NCBI RefSeq assembly: GCF_023078375.1
Contig: NZ_CP095554.1
Coordinates: 2,814,001-2,878,000 of the forward strand
DNA length: 64,000 nt
DNA from: Roseomonas gilardii subsp. gilardii
GTDB lineage: Bacteria; Pseudomonadota; Alphaproteobacteria; Acetobacterales; Acetobacteraceae
Direction of reading: 5' to 3'
The notes below the pieces were generated by a model that was not told where the DNA came from, ran no database searches, and was given only the letters and a program-made list of their open reading frames with translations. Shown here piece by piece: positions 19,624 through 32,062 of this stretch (position 1 is its first letter; every line of letters begins with the position of its first letter). Both the position numbers and the translations under genes were made by a program.

Positions 19624-20496
19624 ATGACCATCCTCGAAAGGGCCTGGGCGGAAGCTCCCCGGACAGGCGCCTATCGCTGCAGCTTCAACCCCCTGGCCGC
19701 GACGCTGCGCTGGACCGAATGGGGCCCGCTGGACGGCGATCCGGTGATCTGCGTGCACGGGCTGACCCGCACCGGGCGGGACTTCGACGTGCTGGCTCGC
19801 CTCCTGGCCGGGCAGGGGCGGCGGGTGATCTGCCCCGACATCTTCGGGCGCGGCATCAGCGACTGGCTGATCGAGGGCGCGCTCTACAGCGTGCCGACCT
19901 ACGTGACGGGCCTGGCGCCGATGCTGGCCTCGCTGGAGCGGCCCTATGACTGGGTCGGCACCTCCATGGGCGGGCTGATCGGCATGTCGGTGGCGGCGCT
20001 GCCGGGGAACCGCCTGCGCCGCCTGGTGCTGAACGATGTCGGCGCCTTCATCCCGGCCGCCGCCCTGGCGCATATCGGTGCCTATCTGTCGGAGGTCCTG
20101 AGCTTTCCCGACATCGAGGCGCTGGAGCGGCACCTGCGGGCGATCCATGCCGGCTTCGGCCGGCTGACCGATGCGCAGTGGCGGCACCTCGCGGAAACCA
20201 GCGCGCGGGCGACGGCCGATGGGCGGCTGGTGATGCATTACGACCCGGCGATCGGCGAGCCCCTGCGCCTCGCACCCCCCGCCGATGTCGATCTCTGGGC
20301 GCTCTGGCGGATGCTGGACCTGCCGGTGCTGCTGCTGCGCGGCGAGGACAGCCCGCTGCTGCTGCCGGACACGGCGGCGCGGATGCTGGAACGGCCCGGC
20401 ACCGAGCTGGCGGTGATCCCCGGCTGCGGCCATGCGCCGGCGCTGATGAGCCTGTCCCAGACCTCCCTCGTGACGCACTTCCTGGCCCGGCGCTGA
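19624..20496 (+). CDS. Alpha/beta hydrolase
   Basis: 290-residue alpha/beta-fold hydrolase without signal peptide. Oxyanion region ICVHGLTRTGRDFD, nucleophile elbow GTSMGG with Ser114, acid in LLRGEDSPLL (about 240), and His270 in PGCGHAP. The triad is complete. Substrate cannot be read from sequence; it resembles small-molecule esterases or C-C hydrolases. The ATG at 19624 follows a GGGAG element; a longer open frame upstream runs antisense through the acylase N-terminus and is not coding. It is divergent from the acylase (about 180 bases) and may share its control region. Confidence 0.85.
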   Translation: MTILERAWAEAPRTGAYRCSFNPLAATLRWTEWGPLDGDPVICVHGLTRTGRDFDVLARLLAGQGRRVICPDIFGRGISDWLIEGALYSVPTYVTGLAPMLASLERPYDWVGTSMGGLIGMSVAALPGNRLRRLVLNDVGAFIPAAALAHIGAYLSEVLSFPDIEALERHLRAIHAGFGRLTDAQWRHLAETSARATADGRLVMHYDPAIGEPLRLAPPADVDLWALWRMLDLPVLLLRGEDSPLLLPDTAARMLERPGTELAVIPGCGHAPALMSLSQTSLVTHFLARR

Positions 20497-20644
20497 AACG
20501 GGCCGGCCCCGGCCCACCGCATGGTTGCACTGTGACGGAACGTGTCAGCCATGCGCCATGTTCGGGAACCCCCCGGCTCCTCGGCGTTCCCGGACCGTCT
20601 TCCCGGCCCCCTGGCCGGGTCCGGAAACCGGAGGAAACCCGCCG

Positions 20645-21796
20645 ATGACCCCGCTCTCCCGCCGATCCGCCCTGTTCCTGGGCCTTGGCATGCCCGCCCT
20701 GCTCTCGGCCTGCGCGAACACCTCCGCCCCGCCCACCGGCCCGGCCGATCCGTCGGGCCTGGCGGACCCGGAGATGCGGGCGCTGCTGGAAAGCCTCGCC
20801 TCGCTGAACCCGAAGCCGGTCGAGACCCTCTCGCCGCTGGAGGCCCGGCTTCAGCCCGGCCTTGGCGACGCGGTGAAGAACCTGCTGCGCCAGACGGGCA
20901 AGTCCACCGACCCCCGCCCGCTGCCGCTGGTGCGCGACATCTCCATCCCCGGCCCCGGTGGCGCCCTGCCGGCCCGCGTCTACAGCTCGGCGCAGATCCC
21001 CGAGCGCCGTGGGCAGAAGCCGCTGCCGCTGATCGTCTATTTCCACGGCGGTGGCTGGGTGCTGGGGAATCTCGACACCTACGACTCCTCCTGCCGCGCC
21101 CTCTCGGCCGATGCGAATGCCGTGGTCGTCTCGGTCGATTACCGCAAGGCACCGGAGAACAAGTTCCCGGCCGCGCATGACGATGCCTATGCCGCCTATG
21201 TCTGGGCGGTGCGGAACGCCACGGTGCTCGGCGCCGATCCGAACAAGGTCGCCATCGTGGGCGAGAGCGCGGGCGGCAACCTCGCCCTGGCCACGGCCCT
21301 TGCGGCCCAGGCCGGCAACGGGCCGAAGCCCCTGGCCGTGGGCGCCATCTACCCGGTCGCGGGCACCGACCGGACGCCGTCCTACCAGCAGTTCGCCAAT
21401 GCCAAGCCGCTCAGCACCCCGGCGCTGCTGTGGTTCCTGGGCCAGTACACCAATGGCGGCTCGGACCTGCAGGACCCGCGCCTGAACATCTATGGCAAGG
21501 CCGATCTGCGCGGCATGCCGCGGACCATCATCCTCAACGCCCAGATCGACCCGCTGGTCGATGACGGCGCCCGGCTGGAGGAAGCGATGCGCCGGGCCAA
21601 CGCGCCGGTCGAGCGGCAGGTCTATGCCGGCGTCACGCACGAATTCTTCGGCGCCGACGCCGTGCTGTCCAAGGCCAGGGAGGCCCAGACCTTCCTGTCC
21701 GGGCGGCTGCGCGACATCTTCCTGGAGGCACCGGTCCCCTCCGGCCCGGCCGCGCCGCGCGGACGCATGCGCCCGGTGCCGCCCCAGCACCGCTAA
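20645..21796 (+). CDS. Putative lipoprotein carboxylesterase, hormone-sensitive-lipase family
   Basis: 383-residue family IV (HSL-like) esterase. The N-terminus is a lipoprotein signal (SRRSALFLGLGMPALLSAC; lipid-accepting Cys23). The oxyanion motif HGGGW is at about 134, the nucleophile elbow GESAGGN has Ser about 208, the acid is in NAQIDPLVDDG, and the His in GVTHEFFG. It probably acts on short-chain esters at the envelope. The GGAGG-type site GGAGGAAACCCGCCG precedes the ATG. It ends 10 bases before a strong hairpin shared with convergent hemB. Confidence 0.88.
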   Translation: MTPLSRRSALFLGLGMPALLSACANTSAPPTGPADPSGLADPEMRALLESLASLNPKPVETLSPLEARLQPGLGDAVKNLLRQTGKSTDPRPLPLVRDISIPGPGGALPARVYSSAQIPERRGQKPLPLIVYFHGGGWVLGNLDTYDSSCRALSADANAVVVSVDYRKAPENKFPAAHDDAYAAYVWAVRNATVLGADPNKVAIVGESAGGNLALATALAAQAGNGPKPLAVGAIYPVAGTDRTPSYQQFANAKPLSTPALLWFLGQYTNGGSDLQDPRLNIYGKADLRGMPRTIILNAQIDPLVDDGARLEEAMRRANAPVERQVYAGVTHEFFGADAVLSKAREAQTFLSGRLRDIFLEAPVPSGPAAPRGRMRPVPPQHR

Positions 21797-21805
21797 CCCT
21801 GGCTG

Positions 21806-21834
21806 GCGCCCGGGAGGTTCATCCTCCCGGGCGC
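21806..21834. terminator. Bidirectional terminator between esterase and hemB
   Basis: Perfect 12-bp stem GCGCCCGGGAGG / CCTCCCGGGCGC with loop TTCAT, between two convergent genes. No long T-run on either side, but its position and stability support a shared terminator. Confidence 0.75.
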
Positions 21835-21842
21835 TTCCCGGC

Positions 21843-23908
<2,066 letters not shown>

Positions 23909-24039
23909 ACCCCGCCCGCGATGCCACGACCGGTGCATGGCAGCCCGGGCGGCCACAGCGGGTGGTCGTTGTTTCACGGAACCACCAGCCATGGTAGGGA
24001 ACGGCACATGACACAATCCTCCCCCCGCGCGCCACGTTC

Positions 24040-24483
24040 ATGGTGGCGATGGGAAGCGACCATGCCGGCGTCGAGCTGAAGGCCGCGCTGAAGAAGGCGC
24101 TGGAAGGCGCCGGCCATACGGTCGAGGATTTCGGCACGCACGGGCCGGAAAGCGTGGATTACCCGGATTTCGCGAACAAGGTGGCGCAGTCGGTCAGCTC
24201 CGGCCATGCCCAGTTCGGCGTGCTGGTCTGCGGCACGGGAATCGGCATCTCCATCGCGGCCAACCGCCACCCGAAGATCCGCTGCGCCCTGGTGCACGAC
24301 GTCACCGGCGCCCGGCTGACCCGCCAGCACAACGACGCCAACGTCATCGCGCTCGGCGCGCGGATGATCGGGCCGGAAGTGGCGCTGGATGCCGTCCGCA
24401 CCTTCCTGACCACTCCCTATGAGGGCGGCCGGCACGAGCGCCGCGTGGCCAAGCTGACCCCCGAACGCACGCCTTCCGCCTGA
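24040..24483 (+). CDS. rpiB: Ribose-5-phosphate isomerase B
   Basis: Interconverts ribose-5-phosphate and ribulose-5-phosphate. SDHAGVELK, the catalytic Cys in [18 protein letters not shown], and [21 protein letters not shown] are diagnostic. The ATG at 24040 gives 147 residues but has no Shine-Dalgarno. A better-placed ATG at 24008 (preceded by TAGGGAACGGCAC) is one base out of frame; one extra C in the CCCCCC at 24021-24026 would join it and extend the N-terminus by about 11 residues. First gene of the glyA-nrdR-rib run. Confidence 0.94.
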   Translation: MVAMGSDHAGVELKAALKKALEGAGHTVEDFGTHGPESVDYPDFANKVAQSVSSGHAQFGVLVCGTGIGISIAANRHPKIRCALVHDVTGARLTRQHNDANVIALGARMIGPEVALDAVRTFLTTPYEGGRHERRVAKLTPERTPSA

Positions 24484-24491
24484 GGCCCCCG

Positions 24492-25796
<1,305 letters not shown>

Positions 25797-25811
25797 CGGG
25801 ACCGCCGGCCG

Positions 25812-26264
25812 GTGCGTTGCCCTTTCTGCGGAAGCGAGGATACGCAGGTCAAGGACAGCCGGCCGGCCGATGAGGGCAACTCCATCCGCCGCCGCCGCGT
25901 CTGCAACGGCTGCGGCGAGCGCTTCACCACCTTCGAACGGGTGCAGCTCCGCGAGCTGACGGTGGTGAAGACCGACGGCCGCCGCGTGCCCTTCGACCGC
26001 GACAAGCTCGGCCGCTCCATCCGCGTCGCGCTGCGCAAGCGGCCGGTGGAGGAGGGGGCGGTGGACCGCATCGTCAACAGCCTGCAACGGCGGCTGGAGA
26101 CGGACGGGGACAGCGAGGTCACCTCCAGGCAGATCGGCCGCATGGTGCTGGAGCGGCTGAAGGAGCTGGACCAGGTCGCCTATGTCCGCTTCGCCAGCGT
26201 CTATGAGAATTTCCGCGAGGCGAAGGACTTCCAGGACCTGCTCGGCTCGCTGGACAATGGCTGA
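25812..26264 (+). CDS. nrdR: Transcriptional repressor NrdR
   Basis: Nucleotide-sensing repressor of ribonucleotide reductase genes. The zinc ribbon cysteines are Cys3, Cys6, Cys31 and Cys34 ([20 protein letters not shown]), followed by an ATP-cone domain at about 49-139 ([16 protein letters not shown]). 150 residues, GTG start. It overlaps ribD by 8 bases. NrdR boxes near nrd genes would be the targets; none of those genes is in the window. Confidence 0.97.
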   Translation: MRCPFCGSEDTQVKDSRPADEGNSIRRRRVCNGCGERFTTFERVQLRELTVVKTDGRRVPFDRDKLGRSIRVALRKRPVEEGAVDRIVNSLQRRLETDGDSEVTSRQIGRMVLERLKELDQVAYVRFASVYENFREAKDFQDLLGSLDNG

Positions 26265-27483
26265 GGGGGTGCCAAACCCGCCCCCCTTCGCCATGCCTCA
26301 CGATCACGACATCCCCGCGCCAGGGACCCCGCCAGGGACAGAGACCGACCGGCAGCACATGCGCGTCGCGCTGGCCCTGGCGGCGCGCGGACTGGGCAAC
26401 ACCTGGCCGAACCCCGCCGTCGGCTGCGTCATCGTGCGCGACGGGGTGGTGGTCGGGCGCGGCTGGACCTCGCCGGGCGGGCGCCCCCATGCCGAGGTGA
26501 ACGCGCTGACCCGGGCGGGCGAGGCGGCGCGCGGCGCCACCGCCTATGTGACGCTCGAACCCTGCTCCCACTGGGGCAAGACCCCGCCCTGCGTCGATGC
26601 GCTGGCCAAGGCCGGTGTGGCGCGGGTGGTCTCGGCACTGCGCGACCCCGACCCGCGGGTGAACGGCAACGGCATCCGCCGGCTGCGGGAGTCCGGCATC
26701 GAGGTCACGGAAGGGGTGCTGGAGGCGGAGGCCCGGGCGCTGAACGCCGGCTTCATCCGCCGCATCGAGACCGGCCTGCCGCTGGTCACGCTCAAGCTCG
26801 CCACCACGCTGGACGGCCGCATCGCCACCCGCACGGGGGAAAGCCGCTGGATCACCGGCCCCGAGGCGCGGCGGCTGACCCATGCGCTGCGCGGCACGCA
26901 GGACGCCATCCTGGTCGGCAGCGGCACCGTGCTGGCCGACGATCCCGACCTGAGCTGCCGGCTGGAGGGCTTCACCCCGCGCCCGATCCTGCGCGCCGTG
27001 GCCGATACCCGGCTCCGCACCCCGCCCACCGCCCGGCTGCTGCAAGGCGGGCCGGAGGCGGTCCACCGCCGGGGGGAGGTGGTGGTGCTGACCGTGGCGG
27101 GGCATGACCGCGCGGCGATGGACCGGCTTTCCGGCGCCGGGGCGACGCTGGTCGTGGTGCCGCCCTCCGGCAGGCCCGCCGCCGACCCCAGCGGCGCCCG
27201 GGATTCCGACCGGCTGGACCCGGAGGCGATCCTCCGTGCCCTGGCGGCGCGCGGCGTGACCCGGCTGATGGTCGAGGGTGGCGCCACGCTCGCGGCTTCC
27301 CTGCTTCGCGCGGGACTGGTCGACCGGCTCGCCTGGTTCCATGCTCCCAGCGTCATGGGGGGCGATGGCCTTCCCGCCGCGCAGGCCCTGCCGGTGGATT
27401 CCCTCGCCGCCCTTCCCAAGTTCCGTCGCACCGCCACCATCCCGTGCGGTCCCGACCTGCTGAGCGAGTTCGAGCGCGCCTGA
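26257..27483 (+). CDS. ribD: Bifunctional riboflavin deaminase/reductase
   Basis: Performs deamination then side-chain reduction of the pyrimidine intermediate of riboflavin synthesis. N-terminal cytidine-deaminase-like domain with [10 protein letters not shown] and the zinc cysteines in [12 protein letters not shown]-terminal reductase domain ([18 protein letters not shown], then [12 protein letters not shown], then [14 protein letters not shown]). The ATG at 26257 overlaps nrdR by 8 bases (408 residues); ATG 26293 is an alternative. Its stop shares bases with the ribE start. No FMN riboswitch precedes it, as the gene starts inside nrdR. Confidence 0.95.
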   Translation: MAEGVPNPPPFAMPHDHDIPAPGTPPGTETDRQHMRVALALAARGLGNTWPNPAVGCVIVRDGVVVGRGWTSPGGRPHAEVNALTRAGEAARGATAYVTLEPCSHWGKTPPCVDALAKAGVARVVSALRDPDPRVNGNGIRRLRESGIEVTEGVLEAEARALNAGFIRRIETGLPLVTLKLATTLDGRIATRTGESRWITGPEARRLTHALRGTQDAILVGSGTVLADDPDLSCRLEGFTPRPILRAVADTRLRTPPTARLLQGGPEAVHRRGEVVVLTVAGHDRAAMDRLSGAGATLVVVPPSGRPAADPSGARDSDRLDPEAILRALAARGVTRLMVEGGATLAASLLRAGLVDRLAWFHAPSVMGGDGLPAAQALPVDSLAALPKFRRTATIPCGPDLLSEFERA

Positions 27484-28100
27484 TGTTCACCGGAATCGTC
27501 ACCGCCACCGGAGAGGTCCTCTCCGTCTCCCCGATCGGCGGGGGGCGGGACATGCGCCTGCGTGTCCGCACCCCGCCCGGATGGCTGGAGGGGGCGCAAC
27601 TGGGCGCCTCCATCGCCTGCAACGGCTGCTGCCTGACCGCCGTGGCGCTGGAGCCCGAGGGCTTCGAGGCGGAGGCCTCGGCCGAGACCCTGTCCCTGAC
27701 CGTGCTCGGCGAATGGCGGCCCGGCACCCGGATCAACCTGGAACGCCCGCTGCGCATGGGCGACGAGCTGGGCGGCCATGTCGTCTCCGGCCATGTGGAC
27801 GGTCTGGCGGAGGTGGTCTCGGTGACGCCCGAGAACGGCTCGGAACGCTGGGTCTTCCGCCCGCCGGCGCATCTGGCCCGCTTCATCGCGCCCAAGGGCT
27901 CGGTGACGCTGAACGGCGTCTCGCTGACGGTGAACGAGGTGATGGGCAACGCGGAGAAGGGCAGCCTCTTCGGCGTGAACCTGATCCCGCACACCCGGGA
28001 GGTCACCACCTTCGGCGCGCTGGGCCCGGGCGCGAAGGTCAATCTCGAGATCGACATGCTGGCCCGCTATGTCGCCCGCCTGAAGGAGTTCGAGGCATGA
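27483..28100 (+). CDS. ribE: Riboflavin synthase, alpha chain type
   Basis: Dismutates two 6,7-dimethyl-8-ribityllumazines to riboflavin. Starts with the family hallmark MFTGIV; two lumazine-binding repeats are visible (ACNGCCLTAVAL in the first, and KGSVTLNGVSLTVNEV in the second), with HVVSGHVDG between. 205 residues. TGATG overlap with ribD and an ATGA overlap with the next gene point to tight translational coupling. Confidence 0.96.
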   Translation: MFTGIVTATGEVLSVSPIGGGRDMRLRVRTPPGWLEGAQLGASIACNGCCLTAVALEPEGFEAEASAETLSLTVLGEWRPGTRINLERPLRMGDELGGHVVSGHVDGLAEVVSVTPENGSERWVFRPPAHLARFIAPKGSVTLNGVSLTVNEVMGNAEKGSLFGVNLIPHTREVTTFGALGPGAKVNLEIDMLARYVARLKEFEA

Positions 28101-29269
28101 GCGCCTCCGCGACCAATCAGCCCGTTTCCGCCTCGCTGTCCGATTTCCTCAGCCCGACCGAGGAACTGATCGAGGAGGCCCGCCGGGGCCGCATGTTCAT
28201 CCTCGTGGACGACGAGGACCGGGAGAACGAGGGCGACCTCGTGATCCCGGCGCAGTTCGCCACGCCGGACGCGATCAACTTCATGGCACGCCACGCGCGC
28301 GGGCTGATCTGCCTCGCCATGACCCGCGCGCGGGTGGAAGCGCTGGGCCTGCCGCTGATGAGCCAGAGCAACGGCACCCGGCACCAGACCGCCTTCACCG
28401 TCTCGATCGAGGCGCGGGAAGGGGTGAGCACCGGCATCTCCGCCGCCGACCGCGCTCGCACCGTGGCGGTCGCGATCAACCCGGAGATGGGCCGCCGCGA
28501 CATCGTGACGCCGGGCCATGTCTTCCCGCTGGCGGCGCGCGAGGGCGGCGTGCTGGTGCGCGCCGGCCATACCGAGGCCTCGGTGGATTTCGCGCGGCTG
28601 GCCGGGCTGAACCCCGCCGGCGTGATCTGCGAGATCATGAACGACGACGGCACCATGGCCCGCCTGCCGGACCTGGTGGCCTTCGCCCAGCACCATGGGC
28701 TGAAGCTCGGCACCGTGGCCGACCTGATCGCCTATCGCCGCCGCACCGAGCGGCTGGTGAAGCGGGTCGAGGAGAATGTGCTGGAGGATGCGCCGGGCGG
28801 GCCCTGGAAGATCATCGTCTATGCCAACACCATCGAGTATGGCGAGCACATCGCCCTGGTGAAGGGCGAGCCCGACCGCAACGGCCCCGCTTTGGTGCGG
28901 ATGCACGCGGTGAACATGCTGGCCGACACGCTGAGCCGCCAGGGGCCGGCCGAGCTGCACGCCGCGATGGAGGAGATCGGTCGCTCCGGGCACGGCGTCG
29001 TGGTGCTGCTGCGGGAGATGCGCCCGACCATCCTGAGCGAGCGCGTGCGCGCCGGCCGCGACCGCACGGCGCCGGAGCTGCGGGACTACGGCATCGGCGC
29101 GCAGATCCTGACCGATCTGGGCGTGAAGGAGATGGTGCTGCTGTCGAACCACCCGCGCCCCATCGTCGGGCTGGAGGGCTACGGGCTGACGGTGCGGGAA
29201 GGCCGTGGAGTGGATACGCGGCCGATCTCGGAATGCGGGAAGGCCGTCCAGAAGGGGAAGCAGGCATGA
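28097..29269 (+). CDS. ribBA: DHBP synthase with degenerate GTP-cyclohydrolase II domain
   Basis: N-terminal half (about 15-215) is 3,4-dihydroxy-2-butanone-4-phosphate synthase, with the acidic loop VDDEDRENEGD at 37-47 and the substrate residues of RAGHTEASVDFARLAGL. The C-terminal half (about 220-385) has the GTP cyclohydrolase II fold (ELRDYGIGAQILTDLGV, GLEGYGLTV) but lacks the zinc-cysteine block C-x2-GD-x8-CDC and the QEGRGI loop: at these places it reads VRMHAVNMLADTLSRQ and LREMRPTILS. So only RibB activity is expected, and another GTP cyclohydrolase must exist. 390 residues; ATGA overlaps with both neighbours. Confidence 0.9.
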   Translation: MSASATNQPVSASLSDFLSPTEELIEEARRGRMFILVDDEDRENEGDLVIPAQFATPDAINFMARHARGLICLAMTRARVEALGLPLMSQSNGTRHQTAFTVSIEAREGVSTGISAADRARTVAVAINPEMGRRDIVTPGHVFPLAAREGGVLVRAGHTEASVDFARLAGLNPAGVICEIMNDDGTMARLPDLVAFAQHHGLKLGTVADLIAYRRRTERLVKRVEENVLEDAPGGPWKIIVYANTIEYGEHIALVKGEPDRNGPALVRMHAVNMLADTLSRQGPAELHAAMEEIGRSGHGVVVLLREMRPTILSERVRAGRDRTAPELRDYGIGAQILTDLGVKEMVLLSNHPRPIVGLEGYGLTVREGRGVDTRPISECGKAVQKGKQA

Positions 29270-29760
29270 GCACGCAGGACGCACCGGAGCGCGGCCAGGC
29301 GGTCCTGGAGGGACCGGCGCCGCGCGTGCTGCTGATCCAGGCGCCCTACTATGCCCAGGTCGTCGGCGGGATGCGCGACGGCGCCCTGGCGGTGCTGGAG
29401 CAGATCGGCGCCCGGACCGAGGTGGTGGATGTCGCCGGGGCCTTCGAGCTGCCGGCGGCGCTGCGCATGGCCCTCCGCGCGAAGGGGGAGAAGGGCGGCC
29501 ATGACGGCTACCTGATCCTCGGCTGCGTGGTGAAGGGCGACACCGATCATTACGAACATATCTGCCGGGAAGCCTGCCGCGGCGTGATGGACATCACCGT
29601 GGAGACCGCCGCGCCCGTGGGCTTCGCGCTGCTGACCGTCGCGACGCTGCAGCAGGCCATCGAGCGCTCGCGCCCGGACCGGCACAACAAGGGGGCGGAG
29701 GCGGCCCATGCGCTGATCGGCCAGATCGCGCTCGCCCGAAGCCTGGGATTATCCGAATGA
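29266..29760 (+). CDS. ribH: 6,7-dimethyl-8-ribityllumazine synthase
   Basis: Penultimate step of riboflavin synthesis; forms pentamers or icosahedral capsids. AGAFELPAALRMAL, GCVVKGDTDHYEHIC and PVGFALLTVATLQQAIERS are diagnostic (catalytic His in TDHYEH). 164 residues from the ATG at 29266, overlapping ribBA by 4 bases and nusB by 4 bases. Confidence 0.96.
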   Translation: MSTQDAPERGQAVLEGPAPRVLLIQAPYYAQVVGGMRDGALAVLEQIGARTEVVDVAGAFELPAALRMALRAKGEKGGHDGYLILGCVVKGDTDHYEHICREACRGVMDITVETAAPVGFALLTVATLQQAIERSRPDRHNKGAEAAHALIGQIALARSLGLSE

Positions 29761-30287
29761 ACGACACGCCGAAGAGCAATACGAAGAGCAAGGGACAAGG
29801 CGGCGGGAACAAGGCGCGTCCGCGCCTGGGCGCCCGCGTGGCCGCGGTGCAGGCCCTGTTCCAGTCCGAGGCCGTCGGCGAGAATGCCGAGGCCATCATC
29901 CAGCAGTTCATCCAGCACCGCCTCGGCGCGCTGCCGGGTGAGGGCGGCTTCGAGGAAGGGCGGGTGCCGCAGGCGGATGTGCCGCTCTTCACCAGCATCG
30001 TCCGCGCCGTGGCGAAGAATGTCGAGACCATCGACCCGATCGTGGCCGCGCATCTGTCGCCGGGCTGGAGCATGGACCGGCTCGACCCGGTGCTGCGCGC
30101 CCTGCTGCGGGCCGCGGCCGGGGAGCTCTGGTCCGGCACCGAGCCGCCGGCCAAGGTGGTGATCAACGAGTACATGGACGTGGCCCACGGCTTCTTCGAC
30201 GGTGCCGAGCCGCGCTTCGCCAATGGGGTGCTGGACGCCATGGCCAAGGACCTGCGGGCCAGCGAGTTCAACACCGCCCGCGCCTGA
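29757..30287 (+). CDS. nusB: Transcription antitermination factor NusB
   Basis: All-helical factor that with NusE binds boxA RNA in rRNA antitermination. ARVAAVQALFQSE, MDRLDPVLRALLRAAAGEL and KVVINEYMDVAHGFFDG are conserved. The 176-residue protein has a basic, hydrophilic N-terminal extension of about 25 residues. The ribH-nusB-thiL order is widely conserved. ATGA overlap with ribH. Confidence 0.95.
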   Translation: MNDTPKSNTKSKGQGGGNKARPRLGARVAAVQALFQSEAVGENAEAIIQQFIQHRLGALPGEGGFEEGRVPQADVPLFTSIVRAVAKNVETIDPIVAAHLSPGWSMDRLDPVLRALLRAAAGELWSGTEPPAKVVINEYMDVAHGFFDGAEPRFANGVLDAMAKDLRASEFNTARA

Positions 30288-30294
30288 ACCGTCC

Positions 30295-31302
30295 TTGCCC
30301 CCGCATCCGTCCGAGGCCCCGCCCACCGGCGGTGGGCCACTCCCCGGGGAATTCGGGCTGATCGCCCGGCATTTCCGGCCTCTCGCCGCACCGGGGGCGC
30401 TCGGCCTGCTGGACGACGCGGCGCTGCTCGACCCGCCCGCCGGCAGGACGCTGGTGCTGGCGGCGGATGCGATGGTGGAGGGGGTGCATTTCCTCCCCAC
30501 CGATCCGCCGGACACCGTGTCGCGCCGGCTGCTGCGCACCAACCTGTCCGACCTCGCCGCCATGGGGGCGGAGCCCCTGGGCTACCTCCTGACCACCGCC
30601 TTCCCGCGCGGCACGCCGGAATCCGTGGTCGCCGGCTTCGCCGCCGGGCTGGCCGAGGACCAGCGGCTCTTCGGCCTCCAGGTCCTGGGCGGCGACACGG
30701 TCTCCACGCCCGGCCCGGCCTGCCATTCCCTGACCATCCTGGGCACGGTGCCGCCCGGCGCGGCCCTGCGCCGGGATGGGGCGCGGGCGGGCGACGATGT
30801 CTGGGTTTCCGGCTGCATCGGCGATGGCGCGCTGGGGCTGGCGGTGGGGCAGGGGCGCCTGCCGCCCGATCCGGAGGGTTATCTGCTGCGCCGCTACCGC
30901 CTGCCGGACCCGCGCCTCGCCCTGGGCGTCGCGCTGCGCGGCGTGGCGCGGGCAGCGATGGATGTGTCCGACGGGCTGGTGCAGGATCTGGGGCATCTCT
31001 GCCGCGCCGCCGGGGTCGGGGCGGCGATCGAGCTGGCCCGCGTGCCGCTCTCCGGCCCGGCGCGGGCGGCGGTGGCGGACGACGAGTCCCGGCTGCTGCC
31101 GCTCCTGGCTGGTGGGGACGACTACGAGCTGCTTTTCGCCGCCGATCCCGCCGATGCGTCCCGGGTGGAGGAAGCATCCCGCCGCAGCGGCATCCCGGTC
31201 ACGAGAATCGGCCGATTCCAGGCAAGCCCGGCCTCGGTCCTGGTGCTGGACCGGGCGGGACAGCCGGCGTCCCTGCCGCGGGGAGGCTGGAGCCACTTCT
31301 GA
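30295..31302 (+). CDS. thiL: Thiamine-monophosphate kinase
   Basis: Phosphorylates thiamine monophosphate to the diphosphate cofactor. GEFGLIARHF, DDAALLDPPAG, the TNLSDLAAMGAEPLG block, GGDTVSTPG, DVSDGLVQDL and GGDDYELLF are typical. The start is taken as TTG at 30295, seven bases after the nusB stop, because no ATG or GTG fits between; this gives 335 residues. Shine-Dalgarno is weak. Last gene of the rpiB-to-thiL run, followed by a hairpin. Confidence 0.93.
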   Translation: MPPHPSEAPPTGGGPLPGEFGLIARHFRPLAAPGALGLLDDAALLDPPAGRTLVLAADAMVEGVHFLPTDPPDTVSRRLLRTNLSDLAAMGAEPLGYLLTTAFPRGTPESVVAGFAAGLAEDQRLFGLQVLGGDTVSTPGPACHSLTILGTVPPGAALRRDGARAGDDVWVSGCIGDGALGLAVGQGRLPPDPEGYLLRRYRLPDPRLALGVALRGVARAAMDVSDGLVQDLGHLCRAAGVGAAIELARVPLSGPARAAVADDESRLLPLLAGGDDYELLFAADPADASRVEEASRRSGIPVTRIGRFQASPASVLVLDRAGQPASLPRGGWSHF

Positions 31303-31317
31303 CGGACGAGGGGTGGC

Positions 31318-31349
31318 CTTCCGGGGTGGGGCGCACCCATCCCCGGAAG
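31318..31349. terminator. Hairpin between thiL and bamE
   Basis: CTTCCGGGG (31318-31326) pairs with CCCCGGAAG (31341-31349); inner GGG and CCC extend the stem with a small bulge. It lies between convergent genes and probably ends both transcripts. No clear T-run. Confidence 0.65.
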
Positions 31350-31414
31350 CCTGGACCCGATCTTCAGGCCTCGATTTTCAGGCGAAGATCAGGCGTGTTT
31401 CCGAAAGGCGCGCC

Positions 31415-31975
31415 TCAGCGCCCGGGGCCGCCGCCCGGGCCCTGGTCGCCCGTGGCGGAGCCCATGGCGCCGGCGCCGTTGAAGCGGCCGATATTGCCGA
31501 AGAGCTGCTGCAGCACGGTGCGCTCGGTGCCGGGCGAGGGGGTCTCACGCGACACGAAGGTCACGTCCTGCCGGTCCTTGTCGGTCAGCTCGCGGATGTT
31601 CCGCACCACGCCGTTCTGGTCGAAGCTGATGGCGACCACCCGCTGGTCGCTGACCCCCGGCATCTGGGCCGGGCGGATATGGGTGACCTCGCTGATATAG
31701 TACCACTCGTTGGGGTCGAAGGTCCCCGTGGCGCTGGGCGAGCCGAGCAGCGCGGTCACGTCCTGCCGCGTCTGCACGCCGGGCGTGATCTGGGCGAGCT
31801 GCTCCGGGTCCACCCGGTTGCCACGGATCTCGCGCGGAGCGCCGAAGATCGAGCAGCCACCAAGGGGCACGGCCAGCAGTGCTGCCATGGCCAATGCGAG
31901 ACCGGCGCGGCCGGCTGGCAGAAGGCGGGATCGCCCCGAAGGGCGGCGATTGACTGGGGAGGGGGCGCGGGCCAT
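31415..31975 (-). CDS. bamE: Outer membrane assembly lipoprotein BamE
   Basis: Small lipoprotein of the BAM beta-barrel insertion complex (SmpA/OmlA family). Signal ALAMAALLAVPLGGC with lipidated Cys41; conserved block PEQLAQITPGVQTRQDVTALLGSPSA, then WYYISE and VVAISFDQNGVV. 186 residues, with a Gly/Pro-rich tail. Divergent from the cytochrome bc1 chaperone gene, an arrangement often seen in Rhodospirillales relatives. Confidence 0.94.
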   Translation of the reverse strand: MARAPSPVNRRPSGRSRLLPAGRAGLALAMAALLAVPLGGCSIFGAPREIRGNRVDPEQLAQITPGVQTRQDVTALLGSPSATGTFDPNEWYYISEVTHIRPAQMPGVSDQRVVAISFDQNGVVRNIRELTDKDRQDVTFVSRETPSPGTERTVLQQLFGNIGRFNGAGAMGSATGDQGPGGGPGR

Positions 31976-32062
31976 CTCGTCGGGCGGATTGCCACCGCCT
32001 CGCCCTCCGGTCAACGGTGCTGCGCGGGCGGGGCGGCTTTGAAACGGTGATCGGGACAGAAT

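Noticed and set aside
19624-20496. Upstream extension of the alpha/beta hydrolase to 19093
   Set aside because: The added sequence is antisense to the acylase N-terminus and unrelated to hydrolases; the ATG at 19624 gives a standard protein.
26000-27483. FMN riboswitch for the riboflavin genes
   Set aside because: ribD starts inside nrdR, and no leader or conserved RFN-like sequence is visible.
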